Below are positions 1 through 11,493 of a stretch of DNA of 64,000 bases, piece by piece; within the stretch, counting starts at the first letter, position 1, and each line of letters opens with the position of its first letter. The DNA lies in contig OZ022588.1 in assembly GCA_963669155.1 (NCBI GenBank), positions 17,389,785 through 17,453,784 of the forward strand, in the 5' to 3' direction. The notes beneath the pieces were generated by a model. It did no database searches. It saw nothing but the letters and a program-made list of their open reading frames with translations, and had not been told where the DNA came from. Position numbers and translations under genes: made by a program. The DNA comes from Arbacia lixula. Lineage: Eukaryota > Echinodermata > Echinoidea > Arbacioida > Arbaciidae.

Positions 1-2360
1 CCTATCATTTCCTTTCAGTTCAATAGATGTTGGGTTTCACAACGTGTTTTTCTCGTACCCTACCTCAAAGGCTACATTTATTTTGCTTCAATGATTTTAA
101 ACTTCATACAGAGTTACTGCTAATTTCATGGCTCTTTGATTTCATTCTCAACTTCATACTCTGTTAAGAGTAAATCCTGTTATTCCAAATAAATATTTAG
201 CCATTTTATGTATTATTGCCATATAGGTGCGCCTTATCTATCATGCTCCTACGGCTGTTACAGGCATCCCTTTTCCTCAAATTGTAACCTTTCATATATT
301 CTATATTCAAACCGTTGATACATGTCAAATATTACTTGTATATCTATTATCTATGAAATGTTTTTCATGTTTGTATTATGCTTTATTATGTATGTAAATA
401 TGTTTTTTGTGTTAATGGAATTGAGTAAAGTTCAATCAATTCAATCAATGTATGATAAAATCACAAAACATAGTAAGATATTGAATGAGAGGGTATGGAA
501 ATGTATGGAGTAACCTTATAAGGAACTGGGCGAGATATTATATTATCTATCTGAAAAACTGTGAAATTTAAATCAACAACATAGCATGAATTATACAATT
601 ACTGAAGCATATATTATACAATACAATACCACATACACAACCGGTACTCCCATTTGCATAGAACACAACAAGCAAAATCGAGGACAAATCATTTAATATA
701 TCTATGCAAGAAATTGTGTTCTAGATGAAAGAGAATGCATTGCAAAATATATATGTCGTTAATAGACGAGAAATATGTCTTTATAAGCCGAATCTGCCGC
801 AAGTTTATTTGACAGCTCGACATGTATTATGCAGGAAAACATATTTTAAAAGTATATAATTCATGGTAAACTATTGCCGGAATGCATATAATTTAATATA
901 TAGCAGCATAAAATACAAACATCTTACAACTTATAATCATTTTCATCGGTATCACTATTATCGGCTTGTTCTAAATATCAATATTATGGATATTATTACT
1001 AATGTTATTATTGCTATTTAGAATTACTGTTATCGTTGTGTGTACTATAATAAATAATGTTACACGTATCATTCTGGTGTCCCGCCATCTGTCATACGAA
1101 TAATCGACCTTTGATATATACACACACATAATTGTCCTACGAAACAATTGGACATCTTGCCAGGGCCATACAATCACATAACCACGCCATGGCCAGAGAA
1201 ATCACGCAGGGGAGAATGAAATCAATTCTGATGTGCCTTCAGCGAAACTGAGCAAGAACATTGACACCTTAATCGTGAAATCAATGAAGTCACAGTTTCA
1301 TTCCTTCTAGTGTGTTTTCAGTACGGTAGGCACAGTGGAATCTAAAAAGAGAATTACAATCTTTGTTTTACGTCGTGAAAGGTGATCTCAACGCATCTCA
1401 CTATGACGTTCACGATTACACATTTTCAGTGATGGATCCTGAAGTTGACTGTGAGCTATTTTTATTTGGTGATTAACTTATAACCTAATGTATGTTGAGT
1501 TACATGTTTATTTCTACATTTAACTTGTTAAGCTTATTTAACACTTCAGATTATTTTGGCAACGCATGTAATATACATTCAGGATTTTACAATGTATATC
1601 GTTCCAAACAACCAGCGATAACTCATTTGCATTCAAGACTCGGACGGTTATTTTATATCTGATTCTAACGGTGATAAATAATAACACTACAACAAATTTG
1701 TAGTACAGATGTAAATAAAATCATGTGTAAATGTTCTTTTTGACAAAATATTTCATCGACAAAAACCTATCAAATATAGGTTTTATGTATACTAAATCTT
1801 TGAAGTCTTGTGAGAACAATCCTCTGCAATTCAAATACGGTCTCTCTTGAGCGAGGAAAACAGTAAACAAATAATGTAAAAAAGAGCTTTCCATTTTTAA
1901 ATCACACACAGTATCAAGATGTTAAAAACTAAAAAGCAACGCAAACAGCACGAGTCAATTAACTGAATGGAATGTATTTTTGTGAACTTTTTTTGGAAGT
2001 GTCTGTATAATAAGTGATACAAACATGTTTACATTAACGTGATCATACGATATAAAAAAGTATCTTCCTGTTGTTGAAAAGTATCTCCTCTTACATGTTT
2101 TACACTGTCTTACATATTACACACACGTGATTCACGTCATACGTTGCACCTACAGCATATACACCACGCCTCAAAGAGCATAATTGTCTGAATCTGAAGA
2201 TCAATAGAGTATATGATCTTCCCACGCGATCTTGGAGAGAAGTGTGACCCCATTCACATTGTTGTTACTGCTGACCGAGGGGAGGAAGTCAAGTTTGGTT
2301 GATAGCACTGAAATCGATTGGGCAACTGTCAGAGACTACAGGGAAAGATGAAGATAAAGA
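1..2360. other. AT-rich intergenic DNA, no gene seen
   Basis: No open frame here exceeds about 68 codons, and none has recognisable domains or paired splice signals. The sequence is AT-rich and largely unique. I see no simple repeat, transposon protein or RNA gene that I can support. A slightly more GC-balanced patch lies at about 1180-1440. Confidence 0.6.
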
Positions 2361-2364
2361 TAAA

Positions 2365-2404
2365 GAGAGAGAGAGGGGGTGGGGGGTGGGGTGGGGGTGG
2401 GGGG
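2365..2404 (+). repeat. G-quadruplex-type G tract
   Basis: A short GA run passes into five G-runs of 4-6 separated by single T bases (2375-2404). This is a textbook intramolecular G-quadruplex pattern on the plus strand. Whether it folds or acts in the cell is unknown. Confidence 0.75.
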
Positions 2405-2555
2405 ATAGGCCTAATGGAAAGGGGAGATGTGGATCTGAAAATGGGAGAGACATATATACTTAAACATACACACATACACAATGTATACGTACACATATTT
2501 ACATACATATATATGGAAGAGATATTATCTATACACAACACACATATATATTATT

Positions 2556-2660
2556 GAGAGAAAGAGAGAGAGAGAGAGTGAGAGAGAGAGAGAGAGAGAG
2601 AATGAGAGAGAGAGAGAGAGAGGGCGGGGGGGGGGGAGATGAGAGGGAGAGAGAGAAAGA
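2556..2660 (+). repeat. (GA)n microsatellite with internal G run
   Basis: A nearly pure GA array is followed by an 11-base G run at 2626-2636 and then more GA. The open frames on the minus strand across it are serine/leucine translations of the repeat and are not genes. CA/TA-rich simple sequence precedes it at about 2460-2550. Confidence 0.9.
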
Positions 2661-4265
2661 CGATATGCTTAAGTATGATTTAGATACAAATACAAACAAA
2701 TGAATATAAACGCCGGAGAAGGGTAGTATCCTCAACGTGGCAGTCACAGAAATGTTTTTGTTTTTGTTTCTGTTGAAATGACAAATACAAACATACGCAC
2801 GCACACACATTATAATACTCACGCATACGTACAGCACACAGTTTTTTTTTTCTCACACACAAAACTGACCCTTCATTTTCCACTTAGGAATATTATGTGT
2901 ACACTTATATCAGATTAATCTAAATGCAGGAATACTGAGTCCAATGTGAACGGCTCTGTGCATCCTTGTACACGCAGTAACGAACATCGGGCTCTTCCAC
3001 ACTCCCAAATATACCTATGTGTCAGGCACGAACTACTCGTTATTCCTACATTTACTTCATCCGTAATGACAATGTGGTGGAGATATCATCATGTCACGAA
3101 AGATAAAAATGTTGTCAAGCTCCTACATACATATTCAGTTCTGCTTCGCGTTGTATACCTTTACTGTCCCCCTCGCCTACACTTGAAGAGGCACATCGAT
3201 CAAACCCATTTCGGCCCAAAGATACAGCTTAATAAAATGGGAGATATGGAGGTTAGTTCTATACAAAATGGAGCAGCATTAATTCCATGCTTTATTGTTT
3301 TTTCGTTGAGGTAATCAAGCTAACAGGTATATCATGGCTTAAAGGATTGGTCGTAATATGGAATAATGAATCGACCTGCCTCCGTAAAACTAATGTTTGT
3401 TACTACGCATTTACACAACTCCAACCTCTAACGGCACAATTTCGCTTTTCCATTACTTAACTATGCCATATATAACAGACAGGATGAATCGGGTAATTTA
3501 TCTTAATACGATGCATTTTGTCATCAGAGGACCAGCATTAATAATAAAAATGGTCCGAAATATTGACCGATACAAATTGAGCCATCCAATTTTATTTTGG
3601 GGGCACTTCGGATAACAGAATCGCATTGATCTTATTAATTAATGGCTTTTTACACATTTCACACCTTATTAAACCGTGCTATATATGTATCTTTCACAAT
3701 GTTTTACCGGTGATCCTCATATCTATGCCGCTATCTTTTTATCGCAGTTAATGCACGGGCGATTTTGGGACATCCAATTATTATAAATGCGACTGTACCG
3801 CAGCTTAAAGGATTGTGCGCATCCCAATCAATTTATTTTTTCAAAGGGACACAGCTGTGAATAAATTTCACTTGTAACCGCAGTTCTCAAGAACGCCAAG
3901 AAGTTCGCAAGATTGGTCACACGAACTGACATTTGATGTTTAGTTTTTATCTGTTTGAGACAACTGGGAACCGTTATTTAGTTTATCAGAACCGTGTGGT
4001 ATGACCTTTTAAACATACATTCTTAACCCCCTCTCTGCTTCATACTTAAATGTTTTTCTAAAAAACTTGTTTTGATGGTGAAAATGCTACAGTAGCACAT
4101 GCTCATTTCCCCAAACTACTTTTCATTCTGATTTCATCTCAAATGTGTTTTGGGCGCCTCCTTTTGAAGAATTTTAATTTCTTCGGCAACCTTCTTCATG
4201 ATTAATCAGTGGGAGCCTAAAACTATAGCAAGTAAAAGCGATAGTCTGATATTGGTTATAGGAAT
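2661..4265. other. Unannotated AT-rich stretch
   Basis: The longest open frame is 122 codons at 2946-3314 on the plus strand. It shows no known domain and no splice context, so I treat it as chance. Short phrases such as CTTAAAGGATTG recur at about 3340 and 3805, hinting at an old degenerate repeat, but I could not define a unit. Confidence 0.5.
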
Positions 4266-4285
4266 GGAATGTAACTTAAAAGAAA

Positions 4286-4584
4286 AATAAAGACAGAAAG
4301 AAAGAAAGTTAGAAAGAGAGACACATCAGATAAAGAGAAATAGAGAAGGAGAGAGAGAAAAAAACGAAATTAAACGGCGAAAGAGAGAGAGAGAGAGTGA
4401 GAGAGAGAGAGAGAGAGATCAGAGAGCGGAAGAAAGAGACATAGAGAGAGAGCAAGAGGGGTAGAGAGAGAAATAGAGGGAAAAGGGGTCAGATAGATAG
4501 ATAGAGAGAGAGAGAGAAAAAAAAAGAGAGAGAGAGAGAGAGAGGGAGAGAGGTGAAGAGAGAGAGAGAGAGAGAGAGAGAGAG
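4286..4584 (+). repeat. Long imperfect (GA)n purine tract
   Basis: About 300 bp of almost pure purine, mainly GA with GAAA, GATA and GGGA interruptions. Minus-strand frames of up to 89 codons here are translations of the repeat (serine/leucine rich). Confidence 0.9.
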
Positions 4585-4599
4585 CAGCTGAGGAAAAAC

Positions 4600-5060
4600 A
4601 TGACAAGAAAAGACCACAAATCAGCCAACTAATCAACACATTGCGCCTCTTTCACCGGGTCAAAACTTGTGCGTCTGTTTTATGTCTCATAATGTTCGTA
4701 ATATAAATGTTTATGAAGTGGAAAGTGGCGGCATATGTTTCTTCTTTTCTCTAATTCTTGATTAACGTCAAGACGGGGTTGATTTATGTTATCTCCCATG
4801 AGAGCACCCCAGTTTCCGCCTGTACACTATCCAGAAAGTGTGATAAATCAGGTGCTCTGCAAAATTACTTCCTTTTCAAAGAAGACGCCATTTCGTCTCC
4901 TATAAATATTTCTGTCATTATACAACACAATTACATTTGGAGCGTGCCGCTACTTTAGATAAGCTTCTGAAAAATGGCTAAACAGTTATTTGGAAAATGC
5001 GTCAGATACCTATGATGATGTAAATGTACCATCGTCTGCACTACATTATTTTGTTCCCGT
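4600..5060. other. Unannotated stretch
   Basis: I see no repeat, gene or RNA signal in this interval. It ends where homology to the hAT-like element begins. Confidence 0.5.
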
Positions 5061-5061
5061 C

Positions 5062-5704
5062 TAAAGCGTGCTCATGAATGTCAAAAGAATTCCATAATCA
5101 TGACAATGCTTTGATGTTCCATGTGCCGGGCCGAAATTTAGCTGATGTCAACTTGAAAAGAAATTTCTTTCATTTCCCATTTGTCTGTAGACGTTTTGTT
5201 TTTGACAAATTCGTTTGCAAACTATAAGGAAGTTAACGACAGATAATGACAGATCCTTTTCTCTGCTTTTGTTTCGAAAAGTATTAGCTATTAATCTATT
5301 CGTATTACTTACAAAATTGACCAATTTCTTCACTTTCCGACATCTTGTGCATTTGGGGGATTCAACCACTCTCAAAATGATATATTAAGCTGTGTATTAT
5401 CATTAACGGTGTTTGTGTGTGTTTGCGTGCAGTAGAGATATTTAACTTTAAAAAACCTGTTTATTTGTGTTTGCTGATACCTGTTGTGCTTATGAAAGTA
5501 TTAATGCGATTAACAGAACGGGACAAGCGAAATGAGACTGTACATTTCTTTTGTTCTCTCTGAGAAGCCGTTGCCACACAATCGTGTTCATAATTGTTCA
5601 AACACCTTAAAAGCACCTGTTGAGAACACCATAACTTTTCAGCGGCGTGGCACATGGGTTCAAAGAAAGAATGTTGCTTCATATCCTTCAAGAACACATC
5701 CCTG
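5062..5704 (-). mobile_element. Truncated copy of hAT-like non-autonomous element
   Basis: Read on the minus strand, this matches the inner element at 21203-21926 along most of its length. Shared landmarks are the block encoding KDMKQHSFFEP at about 5690-5650, the stretch around 5060-5150, and the terminal motif CAGGGATGTGTT at 5704-5693. The opposite terminus, CAGGGATGTGTTAGGAA at the other end of the 21 kb copy, is absent: homology stops at about 5062. This copy is therefore truncated or internally rearranged. No transposase is present. The two open frames over it (82 and 67 codons, opposite strands) are not evidence of a gene, since the reading frame is not kept between the two copies. Confidence 0.75.
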
Positions 5705-6419
5705 CGCAAACTTCACAATTCAAGTCAATATGTGAAGTGCTCATCTACAGCGATATTCACTAGAAGAAGAGGTACACGGTGCAAGATATGGATGAAAGTT
5801 GGTAACCATATTCAGCGCAATGTAGGCCTGCAGATAGACAGTTGAGTGCATTGTTCTTTGTATTATGGTTGCTCTATATAAAACAAGCGCATTGATTAGA
5901 TGAAAGGGCAGATTGCCTGGCGTTACGTCTACATTAAACGGGAATTACATTACCACTGGATTACCTTTAGTTTCTAGCAATGCCAGCCAATACTCCAGGC
6001 ACCCTTCATCTATTGGGGATTTTCTTTTTTAAAGTTGTATAAACCCACCTGTAACATCGTAATAGTTGACTCGCTTTTAAACAGAATCATATCATATTGG
6101 TAGCACCCAGCTCGTTGTCTGAGTGTTCTCAATATCAATCAGCTTCATATAGGCCATCTATCATTGTACCTGGCCACTCCTGTACCGGTAATCAAGACAC
6201 GATTACAAATCCGCTCAGTCAAAATGCCAATGCTCCTGATACCGATGTCAAATCAGGAAAAAAATGCATGAACTAATACAGTATCTCTATATGTGTGTTT
6301 CCGCTCTATGTAGTGTGCGTTAATGACACCAATTTGGAGGAGCAATTATAGGACCATCGGAGGTGATAACGCTACAAAACATTCGGTTCAGTCGGCATTG
6401 TGTGAGGAAAGAAATCAAT
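5705..6419. other. Unannotated stretch
   Basis: Largely unique AT-rich DNA between the truncated hAT-like copy and the foldback composite. No supported gene or repeat. Confidence 0.5.
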
Positions 6420-6950
6420 TTAGTCCAGTTAAACTAGCACTTCCACTTCACACTAATTGCAACAGAAGGTTTTTCACTGCAGTGCATTTCAGTATATTCC
6501 GCTGAACACCAGAAAAAAAAGTCCCCCCAAGTCCAAGCAGTGGAAATTTATAAAAATTTGCATATATTATGCAAATTAGCATTCGTGATACAAGAGAATA
6601 AAGGAAAACGCATGTTATTGGACCTAAGTACCCGATTAAAACGATTAAAGTATGCAATCAATTGTTTGTGAGGTCAGTGAAGATGATGAACATACTCATA
6701 AGTTGATATTGTTAAGCTAAGTTGCATGATTTGCACAATTAATCCTAAAAAGGCGGGAAAGGTCAAAGAAAATCATGTTTTTCATATGTCATCATTTATA
6801 AGTACATGATTAAGAAATGTAAGTGTTGAAACCAATGCTTGTGAGGTCAGTGAAGTGGATGGACATATTAATAAGTTCATATTATCAAACTGATTTGCAT
6901 AATTATTCCTAAAGAGGCAGGAAAAGCCAGAGAAAATCATGTTTTTTCAA

Positions 6951-6964
6951 ATGCGATTGTTTTT
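6951..6964 (+). repeat. Target-site duplication, left copy
   Basis: ATGCGATTGTTTTT here is repeated at 7743-7756, flanking the L1-like fragment. The sequence belongs to the arm's tandem unit (the neighbouring unit has ATGTCATCATTTAT in the same place). It therefore marks a staggered-cut duplication of the host repeat. Confidence 0.8.
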
Positions 6965-7742
6965 TATTTTAAAACAAAAGGTACCCGACTATTATATAGA
7001 CTGTCTCATAACTTGGAGTGAACTTAATTATACTCATTTTACAGATATTGTAAATATTACATATCAGGTTTTGTGGTACAATAGTAATATTACACATGAT
7101 AGAAAAACTTTATTTCTTAAAAAAATCGTTTTAAAAAGGCATTATAACGATTAATGACATTATCGAAAATGGACGATTTCGGCCAAGAGAAAACATTTGT
7201 CGAGTGCTTGGCCCAAAAGTTTTTGTTAATTGACTTTATGTATTCAAAACTAAAACATGCGATACCAAAAATTTGGATCGACAGACTTCTAGATATAAGT
7301 TATACAGATAACGATGAAAAAAAATCACAATACGGAAGCGACGCATTCGAAATTAGAACGCTCGATTTTATTAAATTACGATCAATGAAGTCTCACAATT
7401 TCTATAGCTTATTGTGTGAATTTAAGAAAAGGGAACAGGCTGCTTTAACATTCTGGGAAGGTAAACTAAACCTTCCAATGGATTTTCACTGGAAAGACAT
7501 ATTGAAATTTAAGTTTAAGACATTGAAAAACAACAAAATAAAGCAACTCAACTTCAAAACTCTTCATAGGATTTTACTGTTTAGATACAACTTGTGGAAG
7601 TGAAAAATTGTAACAGACAATTTATGTACTTTCCGTAAAACAACATAATCTTTTGTTAATGTTGTTTTAGAATGGCCAAGCGTAAAGCCCTTCTGGAAAC
7701 GTATTATGGATTTGATTGATTTCATGTTTAAAGAAACACAAT
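6965..7742 (+). pseudogene. 5'-truncated L1-like LINE ORF2 C-terminal fragment
   Basis: Conceptual translation in shifting frames gives the region downstream of the reverse transcriptase in L1/Tx1-type LINE proteins. The pieces, in order, are: VPDYYIDCLITWSELNY then VLWYNSNI (from about 6975), DIIENGRFRP (about 7158), LKHAIPKIWIDRLLD (about 7250), KIKQLNFKTLHRILLF (about 7535) and LEWPSVKPFWKRIMDLI (about 7668). At least three frame changes separate them, so it is dead. One uninterrupted frame of 149 codons (7154-7603) covers the middle. The RT and endonuclease domains are missing, as expected from 5' truncation. The fragment is bracketed by a 14-bp direct duplication and ends in an A-rich stretch (AAAGAAACACAA), both typical of target-primed insertion. 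The L1-like assignment rests on motif memory and was not searched. Confidence 0.75.
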
Positions 7743-7756
7743 ATGCGATTGTTTTT
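7743..7756 (+). repeat. Target-site duplication, right copy
   Basis: Second copy of ATGCGATTGTTTTT. It continues directly into AAGTACATGATTAAAG, which is the normal continuation of the arm's tandem unit. Confidence 0.8.
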
Positions 7757-7866
7757 AAGTACATGATTAAAGAAATGTAAGTGTTGAAACCAATGTTTGT
7801 GAGGTCAGAGAAAAGGATGGACATATTCATCACTTGATATCATTAAGCTAATTTGCGTAATTTTCC

Positions 7867-8088
7867 CTAAAAAAGGGTGGGGGGGGGGGGAGCGGGGGCA
7901 CCAGCGATCAGTCCTCCACTAAGTGTGTGTATGAAGTCTCTTTTTGATGATAAACTTTGAACGAAGACGAATGATGTTATGTAAACTTTACATTTTGACA
8001 TGACCTCGCTCACTGATATGTATCCCAAGTCATTGAAAGAATACCTCATTTGTAAGGAAGCAATAAACTATTCTCTAACTAGGCATAA
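7867..8088. other. Junction between left arm and RT pseudogene
   Basis: A G-rich patch (about 7869-7898) ends the recognisable arm sequence. The next 190 bp have no clear counterpart on the right side and may be 5' sequence of the internal LINE or older host sequence. Confidence 0.4.
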
Positions 8089-8090
8089 GG

Positions 8091-9380
8091 GTGCCCATCT
8101 CAGCCTCCATTTCAGTACAATATTTTTCACCCCTGAAAGGACATCGATTTTGGCGCCTACTACATGAACATGAGCCGAAGGACGTCAGAAAACTTCTGCG
8201 GAACCTGCAGCGTGATAGAGCCACTGACCGTGATGAAATTCCTGCCAGAATTCTAAAGTGCAAAACAAGCAAAACTACATCACTATGATTGCACGCTGTT
8301 TGAGCTATGCTGTTTGATGTTACCATGATGTTTTCTCGAGCCATTGGAAGACTGCATCTGTCATCCCTGTTTACAAGAGAGACTTCAAATCCAATCCATC
8401 TATGTACCGCCCTATGTCTCTGCTTTGTATCATCAGAAGTGTAATGGAGGCTGTCATACAGCCCCAACTTCAGAGTTACCTTCTAGGAAACCATCTTTAA
8501 TCAGGTAGATATTTCATACCACACCATAGCACAGCTGACATCCTCAACATCCTCATCCAAAACTGGTCAAACTCTCTGGACGAAGGCAGCAAGGTACTCT
8601 TGATTGCCCTTGACATCAGTGGAGCTTTTGTGTGGCACATCAGTCTCTGTTTAACTTTTACTCAAAACGGATAACTGGTAAACTGCTCTCTTCGAACAAG
8701 ATCTTCCTATCAATTCGTTCCATCAAGATTTTGTTTTCTGGCCATTCATCATACATGCCCTTCATCAATGTTTCAGTCCCTTATAGTCAATGCTGAGCCC
8801 AATTTTGTTTTTAGTACTCACCTTGGTGAAGTATTGACCTTGGTGATGAGGTAGCAAACCGACTCTACTTCTACGCAGATGACTCTACGTTATTTTGTGA
8901 GATCAAAGCCACTTACTATCCTGGATCTAATGGCAGCAAGCCTTAATAGAGACCTAGAGAGAGTGAAAATCTGGGCAGATAGATGGCAGATGACCTGCGA
9001 ACCATCCAAAATTCAAGTGTGATGAAATATGCCTCTCTTTCCTGGACGAGTGTCAGTCCTTCCACCATTATCTTGATTCAATCCAAAGGAAAGCCCTGCG
9101 TATCATAGGCATAAGGGAAAGGAAGCAAGAACGAAGATGAAAATCTTTCCTACAAAGGCGCCAAAGATGGCGACAGCAACTGTCGTGTATAAGATACATA
9201 CAAGCTTGTATCAGCCACACCTGAAAGCCTTGCCACCACAGCCCCGTGTCTTTAGTAGAGCTACTCACTTCCCCATACCTCGCCATGCTCTCACGATACC
9301 CACCTCCAGGACTGTCTCTGCTGGCAGAACATTCACCCATACTGCAGTTTAAGTCTGAAAAGTCTGCCAGACCAAGTAAT
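8091..9380 (+). pseudogene. CR1/Jockey-like reverse transcriptase pseudogene
   Basis: A decayed LINE polymerase reads on the plus strand across all three frames. Successive recognisable blocks are: DVRKLLRNLQRDRATDRDEI (about 8180), the entry to the RT domain; HWKTASVIPVYKR and YRPMSLL (8342-8420); ADILNILIQNW and LIALDISGAF (8535-8630), which hold the first catalytic aspartate; LYFYADDSTLF with the YADD box at 8872-8883; SLNRDLERVKIWADRWQMT (about 8942); and the C-terminal LDSIQRKALRIIG (about 9072). Stops and frameshifts separate the blocks, and the stretch between 8640 and 8860 is badly eroded. No endonuclease domain is visible upstream. The sequence lies in the loop between the two inverted arms, so it may be a nested insertion or part of the composite. 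Confident as an RT relic; the clade is less certain. Confidence 0.85.
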
Positions 9381-9814
9381 CAGTGACTTACATGAGAATA
9401 TCATCCTATCCTTCAAGAGCAAGGTGCTTAACTCATTTGCATGATGCTCTTGAACCCTTCACTCTATTTGCATTTAAGCTGTTGTAAACCATTGATTGGG
9501 CCATGTGGATTATTTTATAGTACCCTTGTGTTTATATTAGTTTTGCACTTCTGGTGTCTTTGCTCAAGGGTTATAATCATGGAGACTTTACACATCCATT
9601 AAGTGGAGAACTACCTGTTGGTGCACAATAATAAATAATTTTCATACTATAGAGAAGATATGTACACATCAGTCTGGAAACGCACCGAGTATACTACTTA
9701 ACCACATTCATTACATTGGTTTGAACCATGACACAAAAGTTTGATGATGTCATGTCATTTATAGTGCAATATATTAATTCTCTATCACTGCAAATGAATG
9801 TGTGTATGCATATT
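9381..9814 (+). other. Possible 3' flank of the RT pseudogene
   Basis: AT-rich DNA between the last recognisable RT-protein block and the right arm. It could be the LINE's 3' untranslated region, but no tail or duplication marks its end. Confidence 0.35.
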
Positions 9815-10593
9815 TTGAACAATTGTCCATTATAATTCAATATGAAACCATTGAATTAAAGGCTTACATTGCTTTAATAATGATCTTATGAACAAAAACA
9901 GCAAAAAAAGAGATTTCTCTTCCCCCACCCCATTTTAGGGATAATAATGCAAATGCAAAATAAATTCATTACTGCAATCTGAATATTAGTCCATCATAGT
10001 CAACTAACTATGAAACCATTGGTTCCAATACTTACATTGCTTTAATCATGTACTTATCAACAACAGCATGAGAATTTTTTTTTTCTGACTTTCCCCCTCT
10101 CTTTAGGGAAAATTAGGCAAATTATGCAGATGAACTTATGAACATACCTATCAGCTTCACTGACCTCACAAACATTGTTTTGCATACTTAAATTTCTTTA
10201 ATCATGTACTAATAACATATGAAAAACATGATTTTCTGTTTTTATCCGCCTTTTAGGATAACTAGGTATATTATGGAAATTAGCTTAGTGATATCAACTT
10301 ATAAACATGCCCATCATCTTCGGTGACCTCACAAACATCGGTTTGCACTCTTAAATCGTTTTAATTGAGGACCTAGAACCAATAACATGTGTTTTCCTTA
10401 ATTCTCTTATATCACAAATGCTAATTTGCGTAATATGAAAATTTTTCATAAATTTCCTATGCTTGGATTTGGGAGGACTTTTTTTCCTGGTATTAAGTGG
10501 ACCATACTGATATGCACTGCAGTTAAAAAAAAACCCCTCTGTTACAATTAGTGTGAGGTTAGATCGCTAGATCATGTAGATTGACTGGACTAA
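9815..10593 (-). repeat. Right inverted arm of foldback-like composite
   Basis: Reverse complement of the left arm. TGACCTCAC (complement of the left-arm landmark) occurs at 10161 and 10324, and more diverged unit copies centre near 9827 and 9993, giving a period of about 163-168 bp. The outer domain at 10380-10593 matches 6420-6620, including CACACTAATTG and the stretch next to the A/T-run. The outermost short match is ACTGGACTAA at 10584-10593. The right arm has about four units to the left arm's three. Confidence 0.8.
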
Positions 10594-11070
10594 TTACGAA
10601 ACACTAATACATGGAAATCGACGTGATGCAGTCCCGATGAAATTGACCGTATCACGTGACCTTGAGGTTTAATCACATGATACGAAAGGGAGTCACACCC
10701 ACTTGACGTGATTGTGTGATGACATTAACTCTCCATCCGACACTGGTGTATATTTGGCCCAGTAACGAACACAAAGCTCGTACAGCAGCAGTGTATTTGG
10801 CACACAGTGTTAAACGGGCCAAATGTTGGATTGGTGTGGCGGGCACGTTGGCGGTGGTATTCAAAGCTCGATAGAGTTTATTGGAATTTCGTGTGTAATG
10901 AATTAATTTAATCGTCAGATGGCGTACCCTAGTTTGGGTCGGGACTGTTCTTCCAGATAGTATGCCAACTTTTGTATGGATGCTTTGGTCAGGGAAATGA
11001 GATAAGCATTTCTTGACTTTATTGCTTGGATAGCAAAATGCGAATTTCACGACGAATAGAATTGAAAGGC
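10594..11070. other. Unannotated stretch with a 125-codon open frame
   Basis: A minus-strand frame (11050-10673) of 125 codons has no recognisable domain and no flanking splice or polyadenylation context. I judge it a chance frame. Otherwise unique sequence. Confidence 0.45.
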
Positions 11071-11074
11071 CAGG

Positions 11075-11080
11075 TGTATG

Positions 11081-11112
<32 letters not shown>

Positions 11113-11148
11113 AATGTATGTATGTGTGTTTGGGTGGGGGGGGGGGGG
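11075..11148 (+). repeat. (TATG)n microsatellite followed by G run
   Basis: Roughly a dozen GTAT units with small interruptions, then a 13-base G run at about 11136-11148. Confidence 0.9.
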
Positions 11149-11261
11149 TGAGGGAGTACTTTTATATAATCAAAAGGAGCAAACACACGCGAAGACATAC
11201 AGAAAGTTAACGGTTAAAGAACCTTATGTTTTTCACATATGAATAGATTCTTATGTTAAGA

Positions 11262-11493
11262 AAAATAAGTGAGAGAAAAGGGGGAATATAACGTGAAAAG
11301 GAAGAAACGGAAAATAAGGACAAGAAAAATAGAAGAATGAGAAAGAGGAAGAAGATAAATAGAGTTATAAGTAAATGAAGAAGAAGAAAAATATGTTAAT
11401 GAATAAAAAGATAATGAAAAGTGCGAGAGACAGATAGAGGCATTGAATAATCCTCAAACGACGAAAGGGAAGACGGGGGGGGGGGGGGGGGGG
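11262..11493 (+). repeat. Degenerate purine tract ending in G19
   Basis: GA/GAA-rich purine DNA from about 11262 to 11440, then an uninterrupted G run at 11475-11493. Confidence 0.8.

Larger units (their letters stand above)
6420..7890 (+). repeat. Left inverted arm of foldback-like composite
   Basis: The arm matches the reverse complement of 9815-10593. It has an outer domain of about 200 bp (6420-6620) and then about three tandem units. Landmark GTGAGGTCAG falls at 6668, 6841 and 7799. After removing the 792-bp L1-like insertion plus duplication, the spacings are about 173 and 166 bp. Each unit also shares a TACATGATTAA phrase, AAGCTAATTTGC-like and CCCTAAA-like segments, and a CATGTTTTTC phrase. 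Left TTAGTCCAGT and right ACTGGACTAA form the outermost short inverted match. No transposase was recognised. Confidence 0.8.

Noticed and set aside
2946-3314. 122-codon plus-strand frame
   Set aside because: No domain, no conserved-looking blocks, no splice signals.
10673-11050. 125-codon minus-strand frame
   Set aside because: Normal complexity but no recognised motif, no promoter, splice or polyadenylation context; consistent with chance.
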